From contig CAIQJF010000028.1 in assembly GCA_903872075.1 (NCBI GenBank), forward strand, positions 1 through 64,000: 64,000 nt of DNA, given 5' to 3'. A program made the position numbers and the translations under genes. Origin of the DNA: an uncultured Caulobacteraceae bacterium (lineage in GTDB: Bacteria; Pseudomonadota; Alphaproteobacteria; Caulobacterales; Caulobacteraceae). Position 1 is the first letter of the stretch. Every line of letters starts with the position of its first letter. Below the pieces are notes generated by a model. It worked only from the letters and a program-made list of their open reading frames with translations. It made no database searches and was not told the DNA's origin. Below are positions 30,866 through 43,192 of this stretch, piece after piece.

Positions 30866-32185
30866 ATGCGCCTCTCGCGCTATTTCCTGCCCGTCCTGAA
30901 GCAGAACCCCGCCGAGGCCCAGATCGCCTCGCACCGCCTGATGCTGCGCGCCGGCATGCTTCGCCAGGAAGCCGCCGGCATCTACGCCTGGCTGCCGCTG
31001 GGCTTCCGGGTTCTGCAGAAGATCGCGCAGATCGTCCGCGAAGAGATGGACAAGGCCGGCGCCATCGAGGTGCTGATGCCCACCCTGCAATTGGCCGATC
31101 TCTGGCGGGAAAGCGGGCGCTACGACGACTACGGCGCGGAGATGCTGCGCATCACCGACCGGCATCAACGCGAGCTGCTCTACGGACCCACCAACGAGGA
31201 AATGATCACCGAGATCTTCCGGGCCTATGTGAAGAGCTACAAGGAACTCCCGAAGAACCTCTACCATATCCAGTGGAAATTCCGGGACGAGCAGCGCCCC
31301 CGCTTCGGCGTGATGCGCGGCCGCGAATTCCTGATGAAGGACGCCTATTCCTTTGATCTCGACGATGAGAAGGGTCAGGCCTCCTACAACCGCATGTTCG
31401 TGGCCTATCTTCGCGCCTTCAAGCGCATGGGCCTCCAGGCGGTGCCCATGCGCGCGGAGACCGGGCCCATCGGCGGCGATCTCTCGCATGAGTTCATCGT
31501 CCTGGCCCAGACCGGCGAGTCCGCCGTGTTCCTCGACAGGCGCATGCTCGACCTGCCGGTGCCCGGCGATGACGTCGACTATGACAGCGATCTCTCCGGC
31601 GTGGTCGCCGACTGGACTCGGCTCTACGCCGCCACCGAGGATGTCCACGACGCGGCCCGCTACGAGCAGGAAACCGCCGAGGACGATCGCCTCACCGCCC
31701 GCGGCATCGAGGTCGGCCAGACCTTCTACTTCGGGGACAAATACTCCAAGCCCATGAAGGCCCATGTCAGCGGCCCCGACGGCGTCGATCGGCCGGTTCA
31801 GATGGGCAGCTATGGCGTCGGTGTCTCCCGTCTCGTCGGGGCGCTGATCGAGGCCCATCACGACGACGCGGGTATCATCTGGCCCGAGTCCGTGGCCCCG
31901 TTCGGCGTGGGCATTGTCAGCCTGCGCCCCGGCGATGCGGCGGTGGATGCGGCCTGTGAGACCGCCTACGCCGCCCTGACGGCGGCCGGCAAGGAGCCTC
32001 TGCTCGACGACACCGACGAGCGCCCTGGCGGCAAGTTCGCCACCATGGATCTGATCGGCCTGCCCTGGCAGCTGATCATCGGTCCGCGTGGGCTCGCCGA
32101 GGGCAAGGTCGAACTCAAGCGTCGCGCCACCGGCGAGCGCTCGACCCTTCCCCTGGACGAGGCGCTGGCCGCGATCTGCAGGTGA
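30866..32185 (+). CDS. proS: Proline--tRNA ligase (compact alphaproteobacterial form)
   Basis: Class II synthetase charging tRNA(Pro). Seen: [19 protein letters not shown], motif 2 [20 protein letters not shown] and [29 protein letters not shown], motif 3 [20 protein letters not shown] and an anticodon-binding domain. At 439 aa it lacks the large INS editing domain of E. coli ProRS, so editing of Ala- and Cys-tRNA(Pro) must come from stand-alone deacylases, one of which is encoded at 0.8 kb. Confidence 0.97.
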   Translation: MRLSRYFLPVLKQNPAEAQIASHRLMLRAGMLRQEAAGIYAWLPLGFRVLQKIAQIVREEMDKAGAIEVLMPTLQLADLWRESGRYDDYGAEMLRITDRHQRELLYGPTNEEMITEIFRAYVKSYKELPKNLYHIQWKFRDEQRPRFGVMRGREFLMKDAYSFDLDDEKGQASYNRMFVAYLRAFKRMGLQAVPMRAETGPIGGDLSHEFIVLAQTGESAVFLDRRMLDLPVPGDDVDYDSDLSGVVADWTRLYAATEDVHDAARYEQETAEDDRLTARGIEVGQTFYFGDKYSKPMKAHVSGPDGVDRPVQMGSYGVGVSRLVGALIEAHHDDAGIIWPESVAPFGVGIVSLRPGDAAVDAACETAYAALTAAGKEPLLDDTDERPGGKFATMDLIGLPWQLIIGPRGLAEGKVELKRRATGERSTLPLDEALAAICR

Positions 32186-32189
32186 GCCG

Positions 32190-33458
32190 ATGAGCGGGGC
32201 GCCGTTCGGAGCCTGGGAGCGCGCCATTGCGCTTCGCTATCTGCTGACCAAGCGCAGCCATGGCGGCGTGGCGCTCATCTCGGTGATCTCCTTCGTGGCC
32301 ATCGCCCTGGCGGTGGCCGCCCTGATCATCACCATGTCGATCATGAACGGCTTCCGGGCCGAACTCTCCTCCAAGATTCTCGGCTTCAATGGCCATGCCT
32401 TCGTGGTCGGCGGCGCCATGACCGCCGACGACCGTACCGTCGCCATCCATCGCATCCGCGCCCTGCCGGGGGTGATCGAGGCGATGCCGCTGATCGAGTC
32501 CCAGGCCCTGGTGCAGGGGCCTGCCGCGGCGGCCGGGGCCGTGGTGCGTGGCATCGATCCCGCCGACCTGCGCGCGACCAAAATCATTGCCGGCAACATC
32601 AAGGCCGGGTCGCTGAAGGGCTTCGGGGCCGGCGAGGATGGCGGCGACGTGGTTCTGGTGGGCCAGAAGCTGGCCGAGAGCCTGGGCGTCAATGTCGGCG
32701 ATCCGATCTCGATCATCTCGCCCACCGGCGGGACCACCGCCTTCGGCTCCGTGCCGCCCAGCAAGAGCTACACCATTGGCGGCGTCTTTTCCGTCGGCAT
32801 GAGCGAATACGACCAGACCTTCATCTACATGCCGCTTGTCCAGGCCCAGCTGCTGTTCGGCCGCGAGCAGGCGGTGGACTTCATCGAGATCAAACTGGCC
32901 GATCCCGACAAGGCGCCGGCCATGAAACGCGCTTTGACCGAGGCCGGCGGCCCCGGCTCCGTCGTCAGCGACTGGACCGAGCGCAACCGGGCCTATTTCG
33001 GCGCCCTTGAGGTCGAGCGGAACGTCATGCGCCTGATCTTCATGTTCATCGTCGCCCTGGCCGCCCTCAACATCATCTCCGGCCTCGTCATGCTGGTGAA
33101 GAACAAGGGCCGCGACATCGCCATCCTGCGCACCATGGGGGCGGGCAGGGGCGCGATCCTCCGCATCTTCTTCATGTCCGGGGCGCTGATCGGTCTCGCC
33201 GGCACCCTGTCCGGTTTGCTGTTCGGCCTGGTGTTCTGCCTGAACATCGAAGCCATTCAGCGCGCCATCGAATGGGTCACCGGCGTGCAGGTGTTCAACG
33301 CCGACGTCTATTTCCTCAGCCACGTCCCGGCCAAGGTCGACTGGCTGGAGGTGACGGGCGTCTCGCTCTGGGCCCTGGCGGCCTCCTTCGTCTTTACCCT
33401 GATCCCCGCCTGGCGGGCCTCCCGGCTCGATCCGGTGGAGGCGCTTCGCTATGAGTGA
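32190..33458 (+). CDS. lolC: Lipoprotein-releasing ABC transporter permease LolC/LolE
   Basis: Inner-membrane subunit of the Lol system that extracts lipoproteins for outer-membrane delivery. Seen: RYLLTKRSHGGVALISVISFVAIALAV (helix 1), a large periplasmic MacB-like domain (about residues 50-270) and three C-terminal helices with VKNKGRDIAILRTMGAGRGAILRIF, the coupling motif, plus PAWRASRLDPVEALRYE at the end. ATG 32190, 4 nt after proS; the longer frame runs out of frame into proS. Overlaps lolD by 8 nt. A single LolC/E-type permease next to LolD is usual in alphaproteobacteria. Confidence 0.94.
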   Translation: MSGAPFGAWERAIALRYLLTKRSHGGVALISVISFVAIALAVAALIITMSIMNGFRAELSSKILGFNGHAFVVGGAMTADDRTVAIHRIRALPGVIEAMPLIESQALVQGPAAAAGAVVRGIDPADLRATKIIAGNIKAGSLKGFGAGEDGGDVVLVGQKLAESLGVNVGDPISIISPTGGTTAFGSVPPSKSYTIGGVFSVGMSEYDQTFIYMPLVQAQLLFGREQAVDFIEIKLADPDKAPAMKRALTEAGGPGSVVSDWTERNRAYFGALEVERNVMRLIFMFIVALAALNIISGLVMLVKNKGRDIAILRTMGAGRGAILRIFFMSGALIGLAGTLSGLLFGLVFCLNIEAIQRAIEWVTGVQVFNADVYFLSHVPAKVDWLEVTGVSLWALAASFVFTLIPAWRASRLDPVEALRYE

Positions 33459-34134
33459 GCCGATCCTTCAGATCAGCGGGCTGCGCCGGGTCTACCAGAC
33501 CGGGCAGGGACCGCTGGAAGTGCTGACCGACGCCAACCTCACCGTCGCGCCGGGCGAGATCGTCGGCCTGGTGGGACCGTCCGGGTCCGGCAAGTCGTCC
33601 CTGCTGCATGCCGCCGGCCTGCTGGAGCGCCCCACCGCGGGTGTCATCCGCATCGCCGGCCAGGATTGCGGGTCCCTGGACGACCGCGCCCGTACGCACA
33701 TCCGCCTGACCACCATCGGCTTCGTCTATCAGTTCCACCACCTGCTGCCGGAGTTCAGCGCCCTCGACAACGTCGCCCTGCCGGCCCTGATCGCGGGGCA
33801 GTCGCGCAAGACGGCCAGGGCCCGCGCCGAGGAACTGCTCACGGCTCTCGGTCTCGCGGCGCGGCTCGAGCATCAGCCGGCCCAGCTGTCCGGCGGCGAA
33901 CAGCAGCGCGTCGCCGTCGCCCGCGCCCTGACCAATCGCCCCCGTCTGCTGCTGGCCGACGAGCCCACCGGCAATCTCGATCCGGCCACCTCCGAGGCGG
34001 TGTTCAAGGCCCTGGGCGATCTCGCCCGCGACGCCGGGGTCGGCGCCCTGATCGCGACCCACAATCTCGACATGACCCGGCATATGGATCGCGTGCTCGC
34101 GGTGCGCGACGGCAAGGTTGTCGCCCGCGCCTGA
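33451..34134 (+). CDS. lolD: Lipoprotein-releasing ABC transporter ATP-binding protein LolD
   Basis: Cytoplasmic ATPase partner of LolC/E. Seen: Walker A GPSGSGKSSLLHAAGLLE, the MacB/LolD-type GFVYQFHHLLPEFSALDNV, signature LSGGEQQRVAVARAL, Walker B LLLADEPTGNLD and H-loop IATHNLDM. 227 aa. Overlap with lolC indicates coupled expression. Confidence 0.96.
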   Translation: MSEPILQISGLRRVYQTGQGPLEVLTDANLTVAPGEIVGLVGPSGSGKSSLLHAAGLLERPTAGVIRIAGQDCGSLDDRARTHIRLTTIGFVYQFHHLLPEFSALDNVALPALIAGQSRKTARARAEELLTALGLAARLEHQPAQLSGGEQQRVAVARALTNRPRLLLADEPTGNLDPATSEAVFKALGDLARDAGVGALIATHNLDMTRHMDRVLAVRDGKVVARA

Positions 34135-34204
34135 GGTTCGCCCTACCGTCGCGCCGCGAACCGGTGTTCATTATCACGCGATACGTCCCGAAAGCCGAAC
34201 CGAC

Positions 34205-35542
34205 ATGTCGATAGTCACCGCCCGTCAGAGACTCCTGGCCCTTGCCGCGCTCGCCGCGGTCGCGCTGAGCCCGCCCGCCCGGGCGCTCGATGTCGGGGCG
34301 GTGCAGCCGGCCCTGCACAAAGAGATCGCCGCCGACTGGCCGCGGATGGAAGCGCTGTACCGCGATCTGCACACTCACCCGGAACTTGGCTTTCAGGAAA
34401 CGCGCACGGCGGCGAAACTCGCCGCGGACATGCGCGGCCTCGGCTTCACGGTCACCGAGAACGTGGGGCGGACCGGCGTCGTTGCGATCTACAGGAACGG
34501 CCCTGGCCCGCTCGTCCTCATCCGCACCGAACTTGACGCCCTGCCTATGAAGGAACGCACCGGGCTGCCCTACGCCAGCGAGGCCAGGCAGCAGTGGAAC
34601 GGCCGCGAGACCTATGTGACCCACAGCTGCGGTCATGACTCGCACATGGCCATCTGGACCGGCACGGCCAGGGCGCTGCTCACCCTGAAATCGAAATGGA
34701 GCGGCACGCTGATGTTCATCGGCCAGCCGGCCGAGGAGGGCGATGGCGGCGCCAAGGCGATGATGGCCGATGGCCTCTTCACCCGCTTCGGGGGCAAGCC
34801 TGACTATGCCTTCGCCTTACATGTGGGCTCTGGTCCCGCCGGTGAGATCTTCTTCAAGAGCGGCCCGGTCACCTCCGCCGCCGACAATCTCACCGTCGTC
34901 TTCCATGGCCGCGGCGCCCATGGCTCCATGCCCAATCAATCCATCGATCCGGTGATGATGGCGGCGCGTTTCGTGGTGGACGTGCAGTCTGTGATCAGCC
35001 GGGAGAAGGATCCCTTCGCCTTCGGGGTCGTGACCATCGGGGCCATCCAGGCCGGTTCGGCTGGCAATATCATCCCGGACACCGCCGAGCTGAAGGGCAC
35101 CATCCGCAGCTACGACGATACGGTTCGGGCCCGCCTGCACGACGGCGTGCGTCGCGCCGCCCTGGGGGTCGCCGCCATGGCGGGCGCGCCGGCCCCCGAT
35201 GTGATCCTGGGAACCACCGGCCGCTCGGTGATCAACGATGACGCCCTGATCGCGCGCACCTCGCCGGTGTTGAAAGCGGCCTTCGGCGCCCGCGCCCACG
35301 ATGACGCCCGGCCCTGGACCGCCAGCGAGGATTTCTCAGAGTTCGTCAACGCCGGTGTTCCGGGCGCCTATCTCAGTCTGGGCGGATTGGATCCGGCCCA
35401 GATCGCCGCGGCCGCCGCCAAGGGTGAGCCCGTGCCCACCAACCATTCCCCCTTCTTCGCGCCCCTGCCGGAGCCGACCATCAAGGCCGGCGTGGAGGCC
35501 ATGACCCTGACGGTGATGAATGTCATGCCCGTCAAACGCTGA
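34205..35542 (+). CDS. Exported M20 family amidohydrolase/peptidase
   Basis: Binuclear metallohydrolase related to IAA-amino acid hydrolases and hippurate hydrolases. Seen: signal peptide (RQRLLALAALAAVALSPPARA), DLHTHPELGFQETRTA, metal ligands in YVTHSCGHDSHMAIWTG, GQPAEEGDGGAKAMM and ALHVGSGPAG, a dimerisation domain with HGRGAHGSMPNQSIDP, and a C-terminal EDFSEFVNAGVPGAYLSLG. ATG 34205 starts the signal peptide; 445 aa. Periplasmic hydrolysis of N-acyl amino acids is likely but the substrate is unknown. Stands alone 70 bp after lolD. Confidence 0.9.
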   Translation: MSIVTARQRLLALAALAAVALSPPARALDVGAVQPALHKEIAADWPRMEALYRDLHTHPELGFQETRTAAKLAADMRGLGFTVTENVGRTGVVAIYRNGPGPLVLIRTELDALPMKERTGLPYASEARQQWNGRETYVTHSCGHDSHMAIWTGTARALLTLKSKWSGTLMFIGQPAEEGDGGAKAMMADGLFTRFGGKPDYAFALHVGSGPAGEIFFKSGPVTSAADNLTVVFHGRGAHGSMPNQSIDPVMMAARFVVDVQSVISREKDPFAFGVVTIGAIQAGSAGNIIPDTAELKGTIRSYDDTVRARLHDGVRRAALGVAAMAGAPAPDVILGTTGRSVINDDALIARTSPVLKAAFGARAHDDARPWTASEDFSEFVNAGVPGAYLSLGGLDPAQIAAAAAKGEPVPTNHSPFFAPLPEPTIKAGVEAMTLTVMNVMPVKR

Positions 35543-35550
35543 AGATCACC

Positions 35551-35565
35551 GTTCACAAACGGTTC
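35551..35565 (+). promoter_or_regulatory. Possible LexA-type or inverted-repeat operator upstream of the glycine-zipper gene
   Basis: GTTCACAAACGGTTC fits the alphaproteobacterial LexA pattern GTTC-N7-GTTC. The same bases also form the inverted repeat ACCGTT-CACA-AACGGT (35548-35563). Two further GTTC words follow at 35582 and 35595. A single match to an 8-base pattern is expected about twice by chance in 64 kb, so this is tentative. Confidence 0.3.
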
Positions 35566-35617
35566 AGTTGGAAGACCTTAGGTTCGCGTCACAGGTTCAA
35601 ACAGAAAGGACATCGCG

Positions 35618-36451
35618 ATGACCAGACAAGGAAAAGCCAGAGCGGTCGCCGTGATCGCCGCGGTCGCCACCCTCGCCACGGTCGTGGACGCGACCATGGC
35701 CGCGGCTCAGCAGGGCCCGGGCGGCTATGGTGACAACCGCTATCCGCAGAGCGGCCCAGGCGGCTATTCCGGCGGCGGCGATCCGAACGGCTACCCCAAC
35801 AATGGCTACCCCAACGACCGCTATCCCAACAACGATCGCTACCAGAACAACGACCGTTACCCGCAGAACGACCGTGGTGGGCAATATCAGAACGAGGCGC
35901 GGCGTCAGGGCGACCCGGCTCCGCCGCGCGGCGAATACGCGCCGCCGCCTCAGGGCTACGAGCGTCATGGCGCGGTCTATGACGATCGCGCCCAGCGCTA
36001 CGACCGTGACTATGCCGACCGCTATTCGCGCTGGGCGGCCGACCACTGCATGGATCGCCGCAACGACAACACGGCCACCGGCGCCGTCATCGGCGGCGTT
36101 CTGGGCGCCATCGTCGGCTCCGGCATGGCCGGTCGTCATGACCGCGGCGGCGGCGCCCTGCTGGGCGGCGTGTTGGGGGCGGGCGCCGGCGCGGCGATCG
36201 GCTCAAGCTCCGGCGGTCGTGAGGGCGGTTGCCCGCCCGGCTATTACATCCGGTCAGGCGCCCCGACCTTCGTCTACGGCGGCCCCGCCTATGGGGTCGT
36301 GGGCGGGCCATCCTGGTACAACCCATGGATCTGGTACAGCGGTCGCTGGGTGTACCGCCCCTACCGCTACTGGTACTTCAATAACGGCTCCAGCTACTGG
36401 CGTCCGGGCTGGCGTCCGGGCCGGTACGAGTATCACTACAATCGCTGGTAG
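35618..36451 (+). CDS. Exported glycine-zipper envelope protein with N/Y/G-rich repeats
   Basis: 277 aa. Seen: signal peptide (AVAVIAAVATLATVVDATMAAA), a low-complexity segment about residues 35-90 built of repeats such as NGYPN, NDRYPNN and NNDRYPQ, a charged Tyr/Arg/Asp stretch, a glycine-zipper hairpin at about 155-195 (GAVIGGVLGAIVGSG and GGGALLGGVLGAGAGAAIG), and a Tyr/Trp/Arg-rich tail (SGRWVYRPYRYWYFNNGSSY). The glycine zipper is of the kind found in RcnB-like and outer-membrane-associated proteins. ATG 35618 has AAAGGAC at good spacing. Role probably in envelope structure or stress; unproven. Confidence 0.82.
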   Translation: MTRQGKARAVAVIAAVATLATVVDATMAAAQQGPGGYGDNRYPQSGPGGYSGGGDPNGYPNNGYPNDRYPNNDRYQNNDRYPQNDRGGQYQNEARRQGDPAPPRGEYAPPPQGYERHGAVYDDRAQRYDRDYADRYSRWAADHCMDRRNDNTATGAVIGGVLGAIVGSGMAGRHDRGGGALLGGVLGAGAGAAIGSSSGGREGGCPPGYYIRSGAPTFVYGGPAYGVVGGPSWYNPWIWYSGRWVYRPYRYWYFNNGSSYWRPGWRPGRYEYHYNRW

Positions 36452-36461
36452 GAGGTTGGCT

Positions 36462-38111
36462 TCAGGAGAGCGCCGCGGCCAGTTTCACGCCGTCCGGCGT
36501 TCCCCAGCCTGAGACCGCATCGTAGCCGGGGCCGGCCTCGTAGCCGCCCGCGGCGGCGGTGGCGTTGTCGCCCTCCACCACATCGACGCAGACCAGATGG
36601 CCCAACGGCGGGCCGCCGGCGGTCGCGGCGGTGTACAGGCGCGGCGTCAGACATCCAACGCGCGGCTTGCCGCCCGACGCCCGCGCGGCGTTGATCCGGG
36701 TGATCAGGGCGGCGACCAGCGGAGCCGCGGCGCTGGTGCCGCCACCCGCCTTCGACGCGCCGTTCACCACCGTCAGATAGGGTGAGGTCGTCCAGTCCGC
36801 GTTCACCGCCAGATCCGGCACGCAACGGCCCGCCAGACCGCCGGCGTTCACCGGCGCCACCGTCAAACCAGCCTGCCAGGACGGGCGGGGGAACACGCCG
36901 CTGACGCCGCCGCCGGAGGACCCGCCGCTATCGGCCCGAAGGCCATCCCCCAGCTTCCAGGCCCGGTCGGGTCCGGAAGGGACGCCCGCCGCCGCCGCCC
37001 CGGGGATGGTCGTGCCGCCCACAGCCAGGGCGAAGGGGCTCGAGGCCGGGAAGTCCACATGCGCCCGCCCATCCTTCACGCCATCGCTGGAGCCGTCGTC
37101 GCCCGTGGCGACGCAGACCGTGATACCCAGCGCCGCCGCGTCCTTCAGGGCCTCATTGACCTGTTGCATGGCCTGGGGCGTCCAGATGTCCGCCTCCTCC
37201 GGCGCGCCCCAGCTGATCGACAGCACGCCAAGATCGTTGGCCTTGTCCTGGAGGGCCGCGTCGAGCGCCGCGAGCCAGCCCTGCTCGGTCCATGCGGCGA
37301 AATAGATCGCGATCCGGGCCCCGGGACAGGCGCCCGCGATCACCTCTACGTCCAGCATCACCTCGCCTGTGGCGTCATCGATCTGATCGGTGGGCGCGCC
37401 GCCGACGCTCACCACGCGCACCTCCGGCGCCGCGCCGACACCAGCGAGATCGCAGAACTGGTTCAGGTCGGCCGGCTGAAAACCGCCGCCGAACTCCAGC
37501 AGGCCCACCGTCTGTCCCGCGCCATCGCCCGGCGGGAAGCTGTAGCGCGCGGTGAGCTGGGCCGGGGTGAGGGGCGTTGCGGCGCCGCCTGCCAGATCGC
37601 CGGCGTCATGGGCGTGAGTCCGGAGACGATGACGCCGGCGCGCCACCTTGCGGTCGTCCAGACCGAACACGCCCACCACGAGATCGCTGACGGAAGCGGG
37701 CAGCTGTACCGCGCCGGTCCGTCCCCGATAGCCGCCGCCGGGGATCGCATAGTCGGACAGCTCCACGCCGAAGGCCGCCTCCATGGCGCCGGCCGATCCC
37801 GTCAGGGTCAGGCTGCGCGTCGCCAGACTGGCGTCTGCGACGGACAACCCCAGGGCCTCGAACGTGTCCGTGACCCTCTTCAGATCGTCCGGATCGGCGC
37901 CGAACGCCTCGGCGAGCTGGTCCCGGCTGAGCGCCTCGCCGCTGGAAACGTCGTGGGTCATCGCCGCGCGGCGTCGCAGTTTCACCGTCACCGTCACCGG
38001 GCTGTCGGCGCGCGTTCGTCCCGTCCGTGTCGCCCCGGCGACGGGCGTGCGGTGTGAACCCGCCAGATCGATCGGGGTGTCCGCGTCGGTCGCCGGCGTC
38101 CTCTTCGTCAT
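36462..38111 (-). CDS. S53 family (sedolisin/kumamolisin-type) serine-carboxyl peptidase
   Basis: Acid-active endopeptidase family. Seen in the 549-aa product: pro-domain (about residues 30-170, with DQLAEAFGADPDDLKRV), catalytic Glu250 and Asp254 in GEVMLDVEV, oxyanion Asp338 in ATGDDGSSDG, nucleophile Ser460 in GGGTSAAAPLVAAL, and the C-terminal calcium site around EGDN...GYDAVSGWGTPDG. All catalytic positions are present. ATG 38111 has GGAAGGGGATGG upstream; the open frame continues to 38219 but without a family N-terminus. No signal peptide is visible before the pro-domain, unusual for a secreted enzyme. Convergent with the glycine-zipper gene (10-bp gap). Confidence 0.93.
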   Translation of the reverse strand: MTKRTPATDADTPIDLAGSHRTPVAGATRTGRTRADSPVTVTVKLRRRAAMTHDVSSGEALSRDQLAEAFGADPDDLKRVTDTFEALGLSVADASLATRSLTLTGSAGAMEAAFGVELSDYAIPGGGYRGRTGAVQLPASVSDLVVGVFGLDDRKVARRRHRLRTHAHDAGDLAGGAATPLTPAQLTARYSFPPGDGAGQTVGLLEFGGGFQPADLNQFCDLAGVGAAPEVRVVSVGGAPTDQIDDATGEVMLDVEVIAGACPGARIAIYFAAWTEQGWLAALDAALQDKANDLGVLSISWGAPEEADIWTPQAMQQVNEALKDAAALGITVCVATGDDGSSDGVKDGRAHVDFPASSPFALAVGGTTIPGAAAAGVPSGPDRAWKLGDGLRADSGGSSGGGVSGVFPRPSWQAGLTVAPVNAGGLAGRCVPDLAVNADWTTSPYLTVVNGASKAGGGTSAAAPLVAALITRINAARASGGKPRVGCLTPRLYTAATAGGPPLGHLVCVDVVEGDNATAAAGGYEAGPGYDAVSGWGTPDGVKLAAALS

Positions 38112-38260
38112 CGATCCATCCCCTTCCGGCGCGTGCAGCGACTCCGCCTCAGCATAGCACGCGCCGGAGGCGAAGGCCTTTTTCCAGATCGTGAGAAACG
38201 CCACCGACGCCGTTGGCAAACGCGCCGATAGGAGTTGCGTCGAACCGGGAGAATGAGGCG

Positions 38261-39118
38261 GTGGGGCCCTTGCGTCAGGAAACGATCTACGCGGCCATCC
38301 TCGATGACGAGGCGTTCCTCGCCCTGCCGGCCTGGCTGGCGCGGGCGGCGGGGGCCCGGACGGCTATGTTGCAATGGCGACACCGCGACGGGACCGACGA
38401 AGTCCTGGCCTACAGCGGCCTGACGCCGGCGGACGCCGCGGCCTACCTGCGGCGGCAGGCGGCCGATGATCCCTGGACGGCGGAGCTTCTGTCGGCGGCG
38501 GTCGTCGGCGAAACCGCCGCGTCCTCCGCGGCGCAGGAGACCTGGCCGGTGGTTTCCGGAACGACGACGCGCGCCGTCACCCGCACGGCGTCGCGGCTGG
38601 AAGTCGGTGTGGCCTTCGATTTCACGGGCGGCTGCGGCATTCTCAGGCTCGGGCGCGGTCCCCATGGCGCTCCGTTTGCCTCCGCCGATCTCGACGGTCT
38701 GGAGGAGCCCTTGCCCCATCTGCGCCGCCTGTTCATGGCGCGGGGGGAGGTTGCGGCCCGGGCGCGCGCTCGCAGGGTGCGTGGCGACGATCTCGACAAG
38801 GTGGGACTCGGTTCGGTGGCGCTTCGCGCGGACGGCGGCATCGCCTCGGCCAACCGCCTCGCCGACAGGGTTCTGTGTCGCGGCGACGGTCTCCGGTTGT
38901 CGCGCGGGCTTGTCGCCTGCGCCCGGGCGTCCGACAAATCGGCCTTCGACTCCGCCCTGGCCAAGGCGACCGCCATGGACGGGGGCGGGGCCACGGTCAT
39001 CGAAGTCAGCCGCAATGGCTCTGCGTTGCCCTATCTGGTGTCGGTCATTCCGCACTGGACAGCCGACGGCTCGGCCGACGCGCTGCTGGTGTTCCGGGAT
39101 CCGGATACCCTCGAATAG
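38261..39118 (+). CDS. LuxR-family-like sensor protein lacking a helix-turn-helix
   Basis: About 285 aa from GTG 38261 (GGGAG upstream; the frame is open from TTG 38213). Seen: an N-terminal GAF/autoinducer-binding-like half ([30 protein letters not shown]) and a PAS-like half ending [26 protein letters not shown]. In homologous regulators this PAS-like end leads directly into a LuxR-type DNA-binding helix-turn-helix; here a TAG follows and no HTH is found in any frame before the SOS promoter region. Either a truncated regulator or an independent sensor. Divergent from the S53 peptidase gene. Confidence 0.7.
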   Translation: MGPLRQETIYAAILDDEAFLALPAWLARAAGARTAMLQWRHRDGTDEVLAYSGLTPADAAAYLRRQAADDPWTAELLSAAVVGETAASSAAQETWPVVSGTTTRAVTRTASRLEVGVAFDFTGGCGILRLGRGPHGAPFASADLDGLEEPLPHLRRLFMARGEVAARARARRVRGDDLDKVGLGSVALRADGGIASANRLADRVLCRGDGLRLSRGLVACARASDKSAFDSALAKATAMDGGGATVIEVSRNGSALPYLVSVIPHWTADGSADALLVFRDPDTLE

Positions 39119-39218
39119 ACACGGGCCTTGCCGGGCCGCAGACCGAAAGCGGCTCGTCTCGACAACTTGTCCCGAGATCGGGCGCCGGGATGCGCTCGAA
39201 CAAAGGCGCTTGACGCGC

Positions 39219-39249
39219 GAACAAAAGCGGAACAGAACGAAAGCAGAAC
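39219..39249. promoter_or_regulatory. Two tandem LexA (SOS) boxes upstream of sidA-dnaE
   Basis: GAAC-N7-GAAC at 39219-39233 and again at 39235-39249, separated by one base. On the other strand this is the alphaproteobacterial LexA site GTTC-N7-GTTC twice. A TTGACG hexamer at 39210-39215 could be the -35 of the regulated promoter, so bound LexA would cover the promoter core. The pair lies 19 bp upstream of the 29-aa gene. Confidence 0.82.
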
Positions 39250-39267
39250 GTTTTTGGAGTCATTCAC

Positions 39268-39357
39268 ATGGTTCGGTTCGCGAGAGAATCCCTGGCCTTC
39301 GCCTCCGTGGCGGGATTTGTCTGGATGGTGTGTCAGATGGCCCAGATTGCGGGCTAA
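39268..39357 (+). CDS. sidA: 29-aa single-helix membrane protein, SidA-like SOS-induced division inhibitor
   Basis: ATG 39268 to TAA 39357, with GGAG eight nt upstream. Seen: a short basic start (MVRFARES) followed by one hydrophobic helix ([21 protein letters not shown]). Known (from memory): Caulobacter SidA is a 29-aa inner-membrane protein, induced by DNA damage under LexA, that blocks division through FtsW/FtsN and is encoded next to dnaE. Length, topology, tandem LexA sites and the downstream dnaE all agree. Homology itself was not tested by alignment. Too short for most gene finders. Confidence 0.75.
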   Translation: MVRFARESLAFASVAGFVWMVCQMAQIAG

Positions 39358-39413
39358 AAAGACAGGCGGCGGAACGCGCGATTCGCGTGGGTCCGGCCGC
39401 CGGAGATGAGCGC

Positions 39414-42848
<3,435 letters not shown>

Positions 42849-42892
42849 GGGGCTAGGCCTTACCTCGGGGTTTGCTGTGGTAGGTTGCTCGG

Positions 42893-43192
42893 ATGAAAGC
42901 CAAGTCCATGAAAGATCGCAACGGTGAACCGATCTCGCCCGACATGCTGGAACAGCTGAAGCAGCTTGAGGCCAAACGGGATGAGGATATCGATCTGACC
43001 GACATGCCCGAGGTGCTCGACTGGTCGAATGCCGTGCGAGGGAGATATTATCGCCCGATCAAAAAGCCATACTCGCTGCGTCTGGATGAGGACGTCGTGG
43101 CCTGGTTCAAGTCCCGAGGCGACGGCTATCAGACCCGGATCAACGCGGCGTTGCGGGAATATATGCTGAGCCACGTCGAGAAGCCCTCCTGA
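42893..43192 (+). CDS. BrnA-like antitoxin (orphan)
   Basis: 99 aa. Seen: IDLTDMPEVLDWSNAVRG followed by KPYSLRLDEDVVAWFKSRG and YQTRINAALREYML, the ribbon-helix-helix-type C-terminus of BrnA antitoxins. BrnA normally follows the BrnT toxin gene; here the upstream neighbour is dnaE (44 bp) and no BrnT-like frame is present nearby, so this is an orphan or has a partner elsewhere. ATG 42893 or ATG 42908 could be the start; neither has a strong ribosome-binding site. Confidence 0.8.
   Translation: MKAKSMKDRNGEPISPDMLEQLKQLEAKRDEDIDLTDMPEVLDWSNAVRGRYYRPIKKPYSLRLDEDVVAWFKSRGDGYQTRINAALREYMLSHVEKPS

Noticed and set aside
37059-38057. Long plus-strand frame across the S53 peptidase gene
   Set aside because: The opposite strand has a complete catalytic set and ribosome-binding site; this frame is Arg/Ala-rich with no motif.
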